This document shows, piece after piece, positions 25,901 to 33,427 of a DNA stretch of 64,000 nt (its first letter is position 1; each line of letters starts with the position of its first letter). Origin of the DNA: Frankiaceae bacterium (GTDB lineage Bacteria > Actinomycetota > Actinomycetes > Mycobacteriales > SCTD01); assembly GCA_016650445.1 (NCBI GenBank), contig JAENVS010000024.1:1-64000 (forward strand), read 5' to 3'. A model generated the notes under the pieces. The model was given only the letters and a program-made list of their open reading frames with translations, searched no databases and was not told the DNA's origin. Made by a program: the position numbers and the translations under genes.

Positions 25901-27480
25901 TGGGCTGGCTTGCCGCCGGTCGAGCGGGCGCCGTCGGTGCCGTGGTCGAGGACCTGATCATCGACGTCGTCGTACGCGCCTGTTACGACACTGACCTCGC
26001 CGCTACGACGCGAGCCACTCGTGACCACGAGCGGCTGCCCACGTCGCTGGCGCGTGGCAGTGGAACGCGTCAACGGATCCTGCTCAGCCTGCGTGACATC
26101 GCTTCACGTGGCGGGCTCGCGCCCGCCGCGCACAGCCTGGCCGGCGTGTTGCCGCCCGACCTCAGCGACCTGGATCTGACCCTCGTTGGTCAGTCACTTC
26201 TCAACGCACGGCTCAGCGACCTGATCCCCGTGCACGGCGGCACGGTCGGCCCGGAGCACATTCGCGTTGTGGGCGTCGGAGCGGCCGTCATTCCCAGCCG
26301 CGAGGCGATGTTCGCCAACCCTCCCCGATTGACTGAGCTGCACGTGCCGGGTGCCAGTGCGCTGGCGGAGCTGCGACTGGTGGGAGGGGCGCAGGGCGCG
26401 GCATCCCCGGTGGCTCGCAACGTATGCATCAGCGCGGCGAGACCGCTCGAGGCGGACGAGACCGAGGGCATCACGCTCGCCGACCTGCTCGGCACACCGG
26501 CCCTGTTCCGAGTTCCTGAGCTCGGGGCACATGCCGCTGACGTCTATGACGTGCTGTTCAGCATCACCGTCGAGATCGACGCGGCGGCGCTGCCAACTGC
26601 GGCCGTGCTCGCTGCCACGGACGGGCCGCTCGTGTTGGCCGCCACTCCACCGGCCGGACCCAACGGAACCGAGATCAGCATCACCGGTCAACGGCTGTCA
26701 GGAACCGGCGCCCGCGTGGCGCTTGTCCGGCCGGGAGCGACCTGGGATGGCACCGCCACCGCTCCTGCGGGTGTGGTCGTGCTGACGCCGACGAGTAGCT
26801 CGGCAACGAATCTTCGGATCGTCGCGAGCGGCCTCACCGTCGGTACGACGTACGCGATCCATGTCTCTGTCGGTGGACGCATCGCCATCGCACCCACGGG
26901 GTTCGCCTGTGTTGCGACCACGCCGGTCACCATCGAGTCGGTCGACTACACGAGCGGCACGCTCCAGGTCCTCGGCACCGGCCTCGGCGCGGCGAGCTCG
27001 CTCAACGTGCTCCAAGGCGCGACGACCGTGCTGGTGCGATCCGCCCCGAGCGGGTTCTCGGTGGAGCTGGTCGACGCCGCCACCGACCGATGGCGCTTGC
27101 GAGCCTCGGCGATGCTCAGCGCGGGCAGTTACACGCTGCGCGCGACGGTAGGTACGGCCAACCCCACCCGAGATTTCGCGGTGAGTGCGACCGGTACGAC
27201 GGCACCGGCCCCGACCGCGTTCAGTCCCAATAACGGGCTGGTCGGCGCCGAGGTGCGGATCATCGGGACTTCACTCGACCAGGTCACCGAGGTTCAGTTC
27301 CGGCTGGGCGCGACCGTCGTCGGGACGGCGACGGTCGCACCCGCGAGCCGGAGCGCCACCGAGGTACGGGTCGTGCCGCCGGCGACAGCGGTCGCGGGGT
27401 CGAGCTACTCCGCGGACGTGCGCGCCGGAGCGGGCCCCTGGGTGAGCGTCCCAGGCACATATCAGGTCAGGGCGCTGTAG
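22978..27480 (+). CDS. 1500-residue protein with membrane hairpin and C-terminal IPT/TIG-like repeats
   Basis: The largest gene in the window, with a strong ribosome site and no signal peptide. The first 390 residues are helical, with amphipathic segments and one apolar patch (LALILKWFLEHDAIEFWIG). Residues about 395-435 form two adjacent hydrophobic helices (TIFVVVPVLAVLAIGIA, then GAAALAAVVLIAAQ), a membrane hairpin. The middle (450-1200) is mixed alpha/beta with no enzymatic motif I know. Three immunoglobulin-like IPT/TIG-type modules follow at about 1212-1313, 1314-1405 and 1406-1500, each with an ITGQRLSGTG or GTGLG type strand. Large size, apolar hairpin and adhesive C-terminus without export signal recall pore-forming or injected effectors, but that is inference. 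Confidence 0.7.
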   Translation: MSKKSADGQDVLAPSVHREPVTDLSVNTRTLASDVNEALRGARDGRSLEDNRAREIRKAMAEATRHQRLAAARPSGSAAKAHRLKAAQAFARAVALQHLPAAMDDVDPERIAPGRQVPLRTFLPPSVDLPLGVELPGQLNGRLAAAADKAGLWRYEHLVELARKSALDAVAYESQLTQVLQMALTKGVAAQEIVGPALLEAVDRLEGAIAEVVDLTSDDQVTSLLNTAADLALQQVMLALILKWFLEHDAIEFWIGLFGAIINDIAGFSTSLSHTKDFLDHSFSLLPGLSTELRNIERDLEQTLDTLLQPLKDSVAGMVSSSNNAISDLMSSFDLPITAGPPPIPGMPDVLNINPLARVEGDLEAAVARVRDELMNRLKGNILDHLNEQFREVMTIFVVVPVLAVLAIGIATGPIGAAALAAVVLIAAQELVHLILTWLSGPLQGVLDDLRKRALAALDPLKNIVAGSAGLIDARNPAHVLDVVASQLRELKNLLPGAFLDDVAHLLESARDAVLDSATDLALAAEQALGLENGTAFDLISPSYGGALTAAPQLPGGDTSRLFASALLLRDLEKLDHARTDMKDGRETDITHRISLRDLLGDAGFTALLSRGEVVLPLHADTQLRPSYPGIYRALIKEIRPALSLQTAATSVVPAGLSIPITLTHLGENRARIKRDGNPSAPPLSPPYEVGRGYVAVTSSFLEAVDHAFYASIRRVVIDAQTGNRRRGFPGWLGGIFGSDFLDDLQQALHATRVPAIAFLAAWREALWNAVKETSIRESAGLMDPAAILAPTDEGFALLAERYRAATFDVSALDTDNQAWHTSSTEFTNSYITGTSPGMAFFVMSAYGEVVDQRMLWPLLREWVHAQHSLDAHIAKWGAARYEADPSPAAGALGFTTLVRDDAEETACFSLVSGDGNALLLPIGGTSDGVPPAAASLLRYRSFENRGFDGVLRLTLPAVAEALASGQTPTGVTDVGWLAAGRAGAVGAVVEDLIIDVVVRACYDTDLAATTRATRDHERLPTSLARGSGTRQRILLSLRDIASRGGLAPAAHSLAGVLPPDLSDLDLTLVGQSLLNARLSDLIPVHGGTVGPEHIRVVGVGAAVIPSREAMFANPPRLTELHVPGASALAELRLVGGAQGAASPVARNVCISAARPLEADETEGITLADLLGTPALFRVPELGAHAADVYDVLFSITVEIDAAALPTAAVLAATDGPLVLAATPPAGPNGTEISITGQRLSGTGARVALVRPGATWDGTATAPAGVVVLTPTSSSATNLRIVASGLTVGTTYAIHVSVGGRIAIAPTGFACVATTPVTIESVDYTSGTLQVLGTGLGAASSLNVLQGATTVLVRSAPSGFSVELVDAATDRWRLRASAMLSAGSYTLRATVGTANPTRDFAVSATGTTAPAPTAFSPNNGLVGAEVRIIGTSLDQVTEVQFRLGATVVGTATVAPASRSATEVRVVPPATAVAGSSYSADVRAGAGPWVSVPGTYQVRAL

Positions 27481-28123
27481 GCCGGTCACGGCGGCGGGAT
27501 CGGATCCGCTCGAGCCTGGCGCGGGTCGACGGCGTCAGCTCGGCTGCCGTCGTACTCGGCCAGTCGCCCACCTCTGCTGCTGCATCCCGGAAGAACTCCT
27601 CGACGACCTCGAGCAGCTGCGTCGTGACCTCCACGGTCAGTGCGACGCAATGCAGTCGCTGGGGATGCATGTCGCGACCCGCGAACGTGCGCGCCTTGGT
27701 GCGGGCTTCGAGCATGTCGACTGGGCCTCCCTCGGCGACGTACTCATCGACGAAGCCGTGCAGCTCGGCGAGCATCGGGTCCGTGACGTACTCGCTGTGC
27801 GATGCGGTTGCCTCCCCGAGTGAGGTCCTCGGCAGCGCACTGGTGTAGACGGCGGTGAAGCGGCCCGATCGATCCAGCGAGACACCGAAGCAGTCATAGA
27901 GCACGCGCGAGCCAGGCAGGCCGCAGCCGCCTGTGCTGCTGCCGGTGCAGATCCTGCCGCGCGCGAGGACGGGAGTTGCGTTCCGCGGGAGCGTCATCGT
28001 GCGCCCGCCGTCGCGTGAGCGGGCGACCACGAGCCGCCACAGCGCGCCGTCCGCCGCGAACGACTTGCCCATGCCTTGGGCGTCGTCGGCCGGCCCTTCT
28101 CGGTCGGTTCCGTACCAGGCCAC
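27467..28123 (-). pseudogene. chimera of a BNR/sialidase-like fragment and a PadR C-terminus
   Basis: An open frame of 218 codons made of two unrelated pieces. The first half (LVVARSRDGGRTMTLPRNATP, then VLYDCFGVSLDRSGRFTAVYT) is the C-terminal part of a secreted BNR-repeat/sialidase-type protein, open further upstream with no signal peptide. From MLAELHGFVDEY to the end it is nearly identical to the last third of the PadR regulator at 33428-34102, at DNA level too. The junction is at about 27779. No DNA-binding domain or propeller remains, so it is best read as fused debris of two genes. It overlaps the 1500-residue gene by 14 bases. Confidence 0.7.
27482..27779 (-). repeat. duplicated PadR 3' segment, copy 1
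   Basis: This segment matches 33443-33722 at high nucleotide identity, covering the last ~95 codons of the PadR gene. The second copy lies in the intact regulator gene. Together with the duplicated oxygenase gene (29509-30492 and 35900-36470) it marks an ancient segmental duplication in the same orientation. Confidence 0.7.
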
Positions 28124-28251
28124 GACGAGGTCATCTCGCCCCCTGGCCGAGCAGTTCGCGTGCCGTCCCGGATTCCTCCTCCCGCGCCCAGCCTCGGGCG
28201 CGACGCGGGTCGTTCCGGCCTCACCGGAGGCCCAGCCGGCGATTCACACAA

Positions 28252-28280
28252 TTGATTATCGGATCAGATAACTCTACGGT
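28252..28280 (+). promoter_or_regulatory. leaderless promoter with operator for the XRE/nucleotidyltransferase pair
   Basis: TTGATT (28252-28257), a 17-base spacer and TACGGT (28275-28280) are followed by six bases and the ATG at 28287. Inside the spacer lies the perfect inverted repeat TTATC-GGATCA-GATAA (28256-28271). A repressor bound there would block polymerase, which fits autoregulation by the XRE protein encoded immediately downstream. Confidence 0.75.
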
Positions 28281-28286
28281 AGGGGC

Positions 28287-28892
28287 ATGCCGCAGACAGC
28301 CGATCGGGACGCGCTCGCCGTCACCGCGCGCCTGCGGGAGGCTGTGGCAGGCAGTGGGCTCACGCAGGCAGGCTTCGCGCGTGCACTGGGCACGTCCGCC
28401 TCCCGCTTCTCCACCTACCTGTCTGGCACCACCAAGCCATCAGCGCAGCTGTTCCTGCGCGCCGAACGGCTGGCCGGTGCCCTGCGCCGCGCCGACGCGC
28501 AGGGGCTGATGACTGCGCCGGGGACCGCCCTTGCCCTTCGCGATGAGCTGCATCGCGACGATCTTGCGTGGACGTGGCGGATGCTGCTGCAGGGCCGAGA
28601 CCACCTGCGGCTGATGCTGGCCGGCTCGGACGAGGAGCTGCTCGGATCATGGGAGGCGGCGCCAGGGCGGACCGGCTCCGTCGGCTTCGATGCCCTGCTA
28701 GCCGCACTCGCGGGGAACGAGTTCGAGGTGGCGGGTCTTTCGGCACCGGCGTGGACGCACACCAGCCCGCTCGATCCGCCGTGGTCCCCGGAGCACCCGT
28801 TCCTGAGCCCGGCGCGGGTGGCGGCGCAGGCGCCGGAGTGGCTTCGAGCGCTGAACATCTTCGTTCCTGAGCGCGATCTGGTGACGGCGTGA
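28287..28892 (+). CDS. XRE-family antitoxin-like regulator
   Basis: 201 residues. Residues about 12-60 are an XRE helix-turn-helix (LREAVAGSGLTQAGFARALGTSASRFSTYLSG). The remaining 140 residues are helical with no known motif and may bind the partner. It is followed with a four-base overlap (GTGA) by a nucleotidyltransferase-like gene, an arrangement seen in AbiE-like and related toxin-antitoxin systems where the first protein represses and antagonises the second. Expression should be leaderless from the palindrome-bearing promoter. Confidence 0.82.
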   Translation: MPQTADRDALAVTARLREAVAGSGLTQAGFARALGTSASRFSTYLSGTTKPSAQLFLRAERLAGALRRADAQGLMTAPGTALALRDELHRDDLAWTWRMLLQGRDHLRLMLAGSDEELLGSWEAAPGRTGSVGFDALLAALAGNEFEVAGLSAPAWTHTSPLDPPWSPEHPFLSPARVAAQAPEWLRALNIFVPERDLVTA

Positions 28893-29473
28893 CGCCGAAG
28901 GCTCGGTACGAGTTCACGGCCGAACAGGTCACCGACCTGTTGGCCGACGTCGACCGCCGCCTGAAGCGCCGTGGTGCGTCCGCGGCCGTGTTCGTCGTCG
29001 GCGGCGCCGCCATCGCGGCGACGGGAATTCGGGGCGACCGATTGACTGCGGATATCGATGCGCTGACTGACGATCCGGTCCTGCTCGACGAGGCCGTTGC
29101 TATCGCGGCCGAACGTGGCATCCCCTCAGGCTGGCTCAACGCCAGAGCGCGGTCGTGGATGCCGCCCCTTCCCGCGGGCGTGCTGGTCCGCCCCACGAAG
29201 CCGGGATTGCGGGTGACGTACGCCGACGACAGCTTCCTGTTCGCCACCAAGCTCGTTGCTCAGCGAGCAAAGGACGCTGATGACTTGGCTGCGCTCGCCG
29301 CCCATGTGGGAATGCAACGGGCCACCGCGGAAGAGCTCGAGGCGCACATCCGCAGCTACTACAGCGACCGCGAAGCGCTTCGCTTCATTGTCGGAAGCGA
29401 CGACGTCGATCGGGAGCTGCGACACCTGGCCGAGGCAGCCGCGCGATTTCTCGCGAGGACGTTCGGTGACTGA
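28889..29473 (+). CDS. DUF6036-like nucleotidyltransferase, putative toxin
   Basis: 194 residues from GTG 28889. VFVVGGAAIAATG and the following RLTADIDAL are the glycine loop and the DxD metal site of a minimal nucleotidyltransferase, as in AbiEii/DUF6036 proteins. FLFATKLVAQRAKDADDLAAL is the typical downstream helix. Related toxins transfer nucleotides to tRNA or other targets; the target here is unknown. Coupled to the XRE gene it probably forms a toxin-antitoxin or abortive-infection pair inserted beside the oxygenase gene. Confidence 0.8.
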   Translation: MTPKARYEFTAEQVTDLLADVDRRLKRRGASAAVFVVGGAAIAATGIRGDRLTADIDALTDDPVLLDEAVAIAAERGIPSGWLNARARSWMPPLPAGVLVRPTKPGLRVTYADDSFLFATKLVAQRAKDADDLAALAAHVGMQRATAEELEAHIRSYYSDREALRFIVGSDDVDRELRHLAEAAARFLARTFGD

Positions 29474-29508
29474 TGCGTGGGTCGAGGCGACGTACGCAGG
29501 TGACCGGA

Positions 29509-30492
29509 TCAGCGCAGGGCGGCGGCCAGTGCCGGGAACACCTTCGCGACCTTGGTGGTCAGGTAGTCGCCGTACACACCGTCCCATGCGTGCACGCTCT
29601 GCCCGTCCCACCGTTGCGAGCCGTCGTCATCGTGGAAGGCCGCGTCGGGCAGGGGAGTGACCGTGGCGTCCCACGACGGGTCGAGGAACAGTGGAAAGGA
29701 CAGCCGGTCGGCGCCACTGAGGTTGCGCACCCGGTGCGGGTTCGAGCGGTAACCACCGCGGGTCATCCGCTCGAGCATGTCGCCGATGTTGACCACGAAC
29801 ACGTACGGGTCGGCCGGCACATCGATCCACTCGTCGTTGCTGCGCACCTGCAGCCCGCCGTGGTGATCCTGCGCTAGCAGCGTGATCAGCCCGTAGTCGG
29901 TGTGCTCGCCGACTCCCCACGACTCGTCGTCACCCGGCGGATAGTGAAAGACCCGGAACAGCACCGTCGGGTCGGCAGTGAGGTGCCGCGCGAACCAGTC
30001 CCGCTCCAACCCGAGCCCGAGTGCGATGCCGCTGAGCACCGCTTGACCCACGGCGGCCACCGCTTCGATCCACTGCAGTACGACGGCGGCGAACCCGGCC
30101 GGCTCGGCCGGGAACAGGTTCGGCCCGTGCAAGGGCGTGCGCGCGACGACGCGCGGGTCGTCGGGCCGCAGCTCGGTGCCGAAGTAGATGCCCTCCTTGC
30201 GGTCCGGCCGTCCCGACGTCAGCTCGGCGCCGACGGGGAACCAGCCTCGCCAGGCGATCCCGCCGCGGTTCATCGCGATCTGCGCCTTCTCCTCGTCGGG
30301 GAGGTCGAAGAACTGGCGTAACAGCCGTTCCAGGTCGTCGCGCAGCGCCTTGTCGATGCCGTGACCGGTGACGAGAAGGAAGCCGGTGTCTCGGCAGGCG
30401 GCGTCGATCGCGCGACCAACGGCAACACCGCTCGCGGCGTCGGGCGACGGATCGAGGAGCGGTGACACGTCGATGAGCGGAAGGCCGGCCAT
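29509..30492 (-). CDS. 2-oxoglutarate/Fe(II) dioxygenase, isopenicillin N synthase-like
   Basis: 327 residues. The N-terminal DIOX_N part ([14 protein letters not shown]) is followed by the double-stranded beta-helix core. The iron ligands are His and Asp of GEHTDYG and the His of NPHRVRN. The 2-oxoglutarate-anchoring Arg and Ser are in the RLSFPLF segment (RxS). Family members hydroxylate, desaturate or cyclise small molecules; plant-like and isopenicillin-N-synthase-like bacterial members are mostly uncharacterised. A second copy at 35900-36470 is broken by a deletion, so this one is the functional paralogue. Confidence 0.9.
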   Translation of the reverse strand: MAGLPLIDVSPLLDPSPDAASGVAVGRAIDAACRDTGFLLVTGHGIDKALRDDLERLLRQFFDLPDEEKAQIAMNRGGIAWRGWFPVGAELTSGRPDRKEGIYFGTELRPDDPRVVARTPLHGPNLFPAEPAGFAAVVLQWIEAVAAVGQAVLSGIALGLGLERDWFARHLTADPTVLFRVFHYPPGDDESWGVGEHTDYGLITLLAQDHHGGLQVRSNDEWIDVPADPYVFVVNIGDMLERMTRGGYRSNPHRVRNLSGADRLSFPLFLDPSWDATVTPLPDAAFHDDDGSQRWDGQSVHAWDGVYGDYLTTKVAKVFPALAAALR

Positions 30493-30534
30493 GTCTCCTT
30501 CCGGCTGTCGTGGTGTCGCGACCGTAATCGTGAT

Positions 30535-30798
30535 CTACGGATGCGGGAAGACGGCCTCGATCCTCGGCCCCGCGATTGTCCAGAACACCTTGTAGGGCGG
30601 ATGTCCCGCAACCGGAAGTCGCATCAGCACCCCGTCCTTGGTGATGACGGCGGTGGAGCGCGCCTGCGCCTCGGCTGGAAGGCGGAAGATGAGGTCGCAG
30701 GCGTCGAGAATCGCGTTGTACAGCGCAGCGTCGAGTCCGCCCTCTAGAGCATCGAGCTGGGCGTCGGCGACTTCGGAGTACGCGTCCTTGTTGGTCAC
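30535..30798 (-). CDS. putative small toxin
   Basis: 87 residues, TNKDAYSEVADAQLDALEGG.. then PVAGHPPYKVFWTIAGPRIEAVFPHP. The length, the C-terminal beta-strand pattern (YKVFWTIAGPRIEAVF) and the four-base overlap with an upstream AbrB-like gene point to the toxin half of a small toxin-antitoxin pair, loosely RelE-like. No catalytic residues can be named with confidence. Confidence 0.6.
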   Translation of the reverse strand: MTNKDAYSEVADAQLDALEGGLDAALYNAILDACDLIFRLPAEAQARSTAVITKDGVLMRLPVAGHPPYKVFWTIAGPRIEAVFPHP

Positions 30799-31040
30799 GT
30801 GGCCCGGCGAGCCCGCGTGCGGCGGACCGTCGCCGACCGGCTCGCCCTTGCGAGCAGCGCCTGAAGCTCCGGGTCGGTGTCATACGCGAGCTGCGCCTCC
30901 GTCACGACGCGAGCCGGCTGGAGGAGCAAGCTGCCGTCCTCGTTCTCGTGCAGCAGGAACCGTTCGTTGCTGTGCCCCGGGATAACCGCCCTGCTCCGGC
31001 TGTCGGTCTCGATCAACACGCCCCGCTGCTCCTCATCCAT
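30795..31040 (-). CDS. AbrB-like antitoxin
   Basis: 81 residues. The N-terminal RGVLIETDSRSRAVIPGHSNERFLL resembles a swapped-hairpin DNA-binding strand set. The rest (YDTDPELQALLARASR) is the acidic helical tail that such antitoxins use to block a toxin. ATG 31040 follows a TAGGCT box by six bases, so the mRNA may be leaderless, although CGGAGA lies in between and could act as a weak ribosome site. Confidence 0.65.
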   Translation of the reverse strand: MDEEQRGVLIETDSRSRAVIPGHSNERFLLHENEDGSLLLQPARVVTEAQLAYDTDPELQALLARASRSATVRRTRARRAT

Positions 31041-31046
31041 TCTCCG

Positions 31047-31052
31047 AGCCTA
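31047..31052 (-). promoter_or_regulatory. -10 box of leaderless antitoxin mRNA
   Basis: On the minus strand TAGGCT, then CGGAGA, then the ATG at 31040. It follows the TANNNT-N6-start pattern found before most antitoxin genes in this window. Confidence 0.5.
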
Positions 31053-31132
31053 CGCCCATTTTCCCATTGTGGGTACTCGCGTTGTGACCCGGCCGTCGGG
31101 TGCGACCATGACGGATCCGCAGGAGGCGCAGA

Positions 31133-31565
31133 ATGCCCGTGTCACCACACCGGCCTGGTGGCTGGACGCCAGTGCCCCGACGGGCTCGATGTCCTTCCGG
31201 AGCCCGGCATCCGGCTGGGTCGCGATGGCCGGGTGCCCGACATCGCCGTCGTGCACAGTGATCGGACAATCCGGCGCGGTCAGGTGGGCACCGACGCGGC
31301 CGACGCCGTGCTGCTGGCCGAAGTGGTGAGCCCGTCGACGCGCAAGAACGACCGCTTCTTCAAGCCGATCGAATACGCCATAGCCGGGGTCCCGCACTAC
31401 TGGCGGGTCGAGGCCGAGCCCGACCTGTTCGTCGTCACCTTCGTCCTCGCCGACGGGGCGTACGTCGAAACCGGTCGATGGGCCGGTGTCCATGAGCTGG
31501 ACGCGCCGTACACCATGGTCCTAGACGTACCCGCGCTGCTGCCGCCGCAGCTCGTGAACGACTGA
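31133..31565 (+). pseudogene. Uma2-family gene with internal deletion
   Basis: The ribosome site AGGAGG (31121-31126) and ATG 31133 give MPVSPHRPGGWT, matching the N-terminus of intact Uma2 proteins such as the neighbour at 31796. After about 31170 the homologous sequence resumes in another frame at PDGLDVLPEPGIRLG and runs to the end with VPDIAVV, AEVVSPSTRKND and GVPHYWRVE intact. Roughly 60 codons between are gone. Uma2 proteins have a PD-(D/E)xK nuclease fold of unknown role. The product cannot be made in one piece. Confidence 0.7.
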
Positions 31566-31795
31566 GATGACGTCGGGGGCGCGCGCTCAACGGTGAAGCC
31601 GCCGTTGGCGGCGCTTCTCACTCTCCGACGTCGCCATCAGGGCAGCGCCTCGAAGCCCTCGCCGCCCGCCGAGCCCCGACACCACGGCCGGCTCATCCAC
31701 AGGCCAGCCGCTGTGCACAGCCTTGGGTGGCGACCCGAATCTCGCGCTGCGGCCTCCCAGGGTGAGACGATGTTCCGCGAACTGCAGGAGGTCAT

Positions 31796-32356
31796 GTGTC
31801 TCTGTCACCCCCGCACATCCAACGGGGCTGGACGCTCGCCGACCTGCCGGGCTTGCCCGACGACGGCCAGCGTTACGAGCTCGTCGACGGCGGCCTGGTC
31901 GTGACGCCGCCAGCCACACAGCGGCATCAGGACCTGGCGTCCGACCTGCGCGACCGGCTGGCCGCCGCCGCACCTCCGGGCTGGCGCGTGCGCTACGAGT
32001 ACGCGCTGCCCTTTGCCGACGACACGCAGCGCGTCCCCGACGTCGTCGTCTATCGCTGGCCCCTGCAGCATCCGCGGCCGGACGAGCGCAATCCGCTCGG
32101 CCCGCCCGATGTCGGCCTGATCGTCGAGGTCGTGAGCCCGCGCACCCGCCGTACCGATCGCTTCGCAAAACCGGGGGAGTACGCCGAAGCGGGGATTCCG
32201 CTGTTCTGGCGCCTGGAGACCGAGCCCGGGCTCGTCCTGCACACGTTCGCTCTCCGCGGCGCCACCTACGAGCCGACTGCGCAGATCCGCGAACGCGGTG
32301 CGGTCATCGCGCCCTGGGGCGAGCTGATGCTCGACGTGACGTCGCTCGGCAGCTGA
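31796..32356 (+). CDS. Uma2 family PD-(D/E)xK protein
   Basis: 186 residues from GTG 31796, with GGAGG just upstream. All family landmarks are present in order: GWTLADLPGLPDDGQRYELV at the N-terminus, RVPDVVVYR with the acidic Asp, LIVEVVSPRTRRTDRF with Glu, a Lys in FAKPGEYAE and GIPLFWRLE. Uma2 proteins are abundant in actinomycetes and cyanobacteria and fold like restriction endonucleases, but no biological role is settled. Deleted relatives occur at 31133 and 48434. It is closely followed by the ParD-like/zeta pair. Confidence 0.88.
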   Translation: MSLSPPHIQRGWTLADLPGLPDDGQRYELVDGGLVVTPPATQRHQDLASDLRDRLAAAAPPGWRVRYEYALPFADDTQRVPDVVVYRWPLQHPRPDERNPLGPPDVGLIVEVVSPRTRRTDRFAKPGEYAEAGIPLFWRLETEPGLVLHTFALRGATYEPTAQIRERGAVIAPWGELMLDVTSLGS

Positions 32357-32380
32357 GTCTGCTCTGTAGCAGACTGCTAC
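32357..32380 (+). promoter_or_regulatory. overlapping palindromes before the ParD-like/zeta genes
   Basis: Directly after the Uma2 stop, GTCTGCT-CTGT-AGCAGAC (32357-32374) overlaps GTAGCAG-A-CTGCTAC (32366-32380). Both are perfect 7-bp inverted repeats sharing an arm. They may be an antitoxin operator with alternative registers, or a terminator for uma2 since the first arm touches its stop codon. The antitoxin ATG is 26 bases downstream. Confidence 0.55.
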
Positions 32381-32406
32381 GCTTCCCGTGAACCCTGGAG
32401 GCAGCT

Positions 32407-32808
32407 ATGGCCGGCACTGCGCCCACCCGCATCGACGAGGACGTCGCGACTGCGGCCAAGGCCGCTGGACAGCTGCTCAGCCGCAGCGCCGCCCAGCAGA
32501 TCAACCACTGGGCCCGCATCGGCCGCGAGCTCGAGGCCTCCAAGAATGTCTCGCAGCGCGACATCGGGCAGGTGCTCGCCGGGCGTGCCTCGTACGACGC
32601 GTTGAACGTGCGCGAACAGGCGATCGTGCGAGCCGAGTGGAACGAGCGGATGACCGCGCTGCGCGAGACCCTCGACCTTGCAGCGGAGTTCTCCGCCGCG
32701 GGGCAGGGCTGGGTCGAGGGTGACGGCGAGGGCAACGTCGTGGATCGCGGCCGCGACGCGGCGCCGCGCAAGCGCTCCCCGCGTCGCCCTCGTGCCAAGG
32801 CGAGCTGA
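32407..32808 (+). CDS. ParD-like antitoxin
   Basis: 133 residues with GGAGG before the ATG. TRIDEDVATAAKAAGQLLSRSAAQQINHWARIGREL is the ribbon-helix-helix signature of the ParD_like antitoxin family. The C-terminus is a basic Arg/Lys/Pro tail (RKRSPRRPRAKAS). It is followed in the same reading frame, separated only by its TGA, by a zeta-type kinase toxin. Unlike the other antitoxin genes here it has a leader with a ribosome site. Confidence 0.8.
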   Translation: MAGTAPTRIDEDVATAAKAAGQLLSRSAAQQINHWARIGRELEASKNVSQRDIGQVLAGRASYDALNVREQAIVRAEWNERMTALRETLDLAAEFSAAGQGWVEGDGEGNVVDRGRDAAPRKRSPRRPRAKAS

Positions 32809-32811
32809 ACC

Positions 32812-33390
32812 CTGACAAGGTCACCCGACCCGGTCCTGCATCTTCTTGCCGGACCCAACGGCTCAGGCAAGACCACCCTCGCCAGCCGCGTCCTCGTCCC
32901 AGCCACCGGCTTGGCGTTCGTCAACGCGGATGACATCGCCGCGCGCCGGTGGCGGGGCGCAGAGCTCGAGCATGCGTACGACGCGTCCGAAGCCGCCGCG
33001 GCCGAACGCCAGCGCCGGTTCAAGCGCCGCAGCTCGTTCATCACCGAGACCGTGTTCAGCCATCCGTCGAAGGTCGAGCTCGTTCGGGCTGCTCAGGAGT
33101 CCGGCTATCTGGTTTCGCTTCATGTCGTGGTGATCCCCGAGGAGCTCGCCGTTTCGCGCGTCAGCCACCGCGTGCGCCTGGGCGGCCACGATGTCCCGGA
33201 GGTGAAGATCCGCGAGCGCTACCGGCGCCTGTGGCCGCTGGTGGCGCAGGCCCGGGAGCTGGCCGACGTCACCTACATCTACGACAACAGCACCGCGCGA
33301 GAGCCGTTCCGCCTGCTGGCGACGTACGAGCTCGGCAGGCTCCTCGGCAACCCGGGTTGGCCGGCGTGGACGCCGACCGAGCTGCGATAG
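32812..33390 (+). CDS. zeta-type toxin kinase
   Basis: About 192 residues if translation begins at CTG 32812. Walker A LAGPNGSGKTT lies at residues 12-22, followed by FVNADDIAARRW, FITETVFSHPSK and LGGHDVPEVKIRERYRRLW, all typical of zeta toxins that phosphorylate UDP-N-acetylglucosamine or related substrates. No ATG, GTG or TTG exists between the antitoxin TGA and the P-loop; the first such start (TTG 32911) would remove the P-loop. AAGGCGAG at 32797-32804 could serve the CTG. Alternatively TGA readthrough makes a fusion, or the start has been lost and the toxin is dead. Confidence 0.7.
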   Translation: MTRSPDPVLHLLAGPNGSGKTTLASRVLVPATGLAFVNADDIAARRWRGAELEHAYDASEAAAAERQRRFKRRSSFITETVFSHPSKVELVRAAQESGYLVSLHVVVIPEELAVSRVSHRVRLGGHDVPEVKIRERYRRLWPLVAQARELADVTYIYDNSTAREPFRLLATYELGRLLGNPGWPAWTPTELR

Positions 33391-33427
33391 CGCCGGCGAC
33401 GTCGCCAGGGCTGCTCAGGCGGCTCGG

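Noticed and set aside
24277-26073. 598-codon open frame on the minus strand
   Set aside because: Antisense shadow inside the 1500-residue gene; no recognisable domain.
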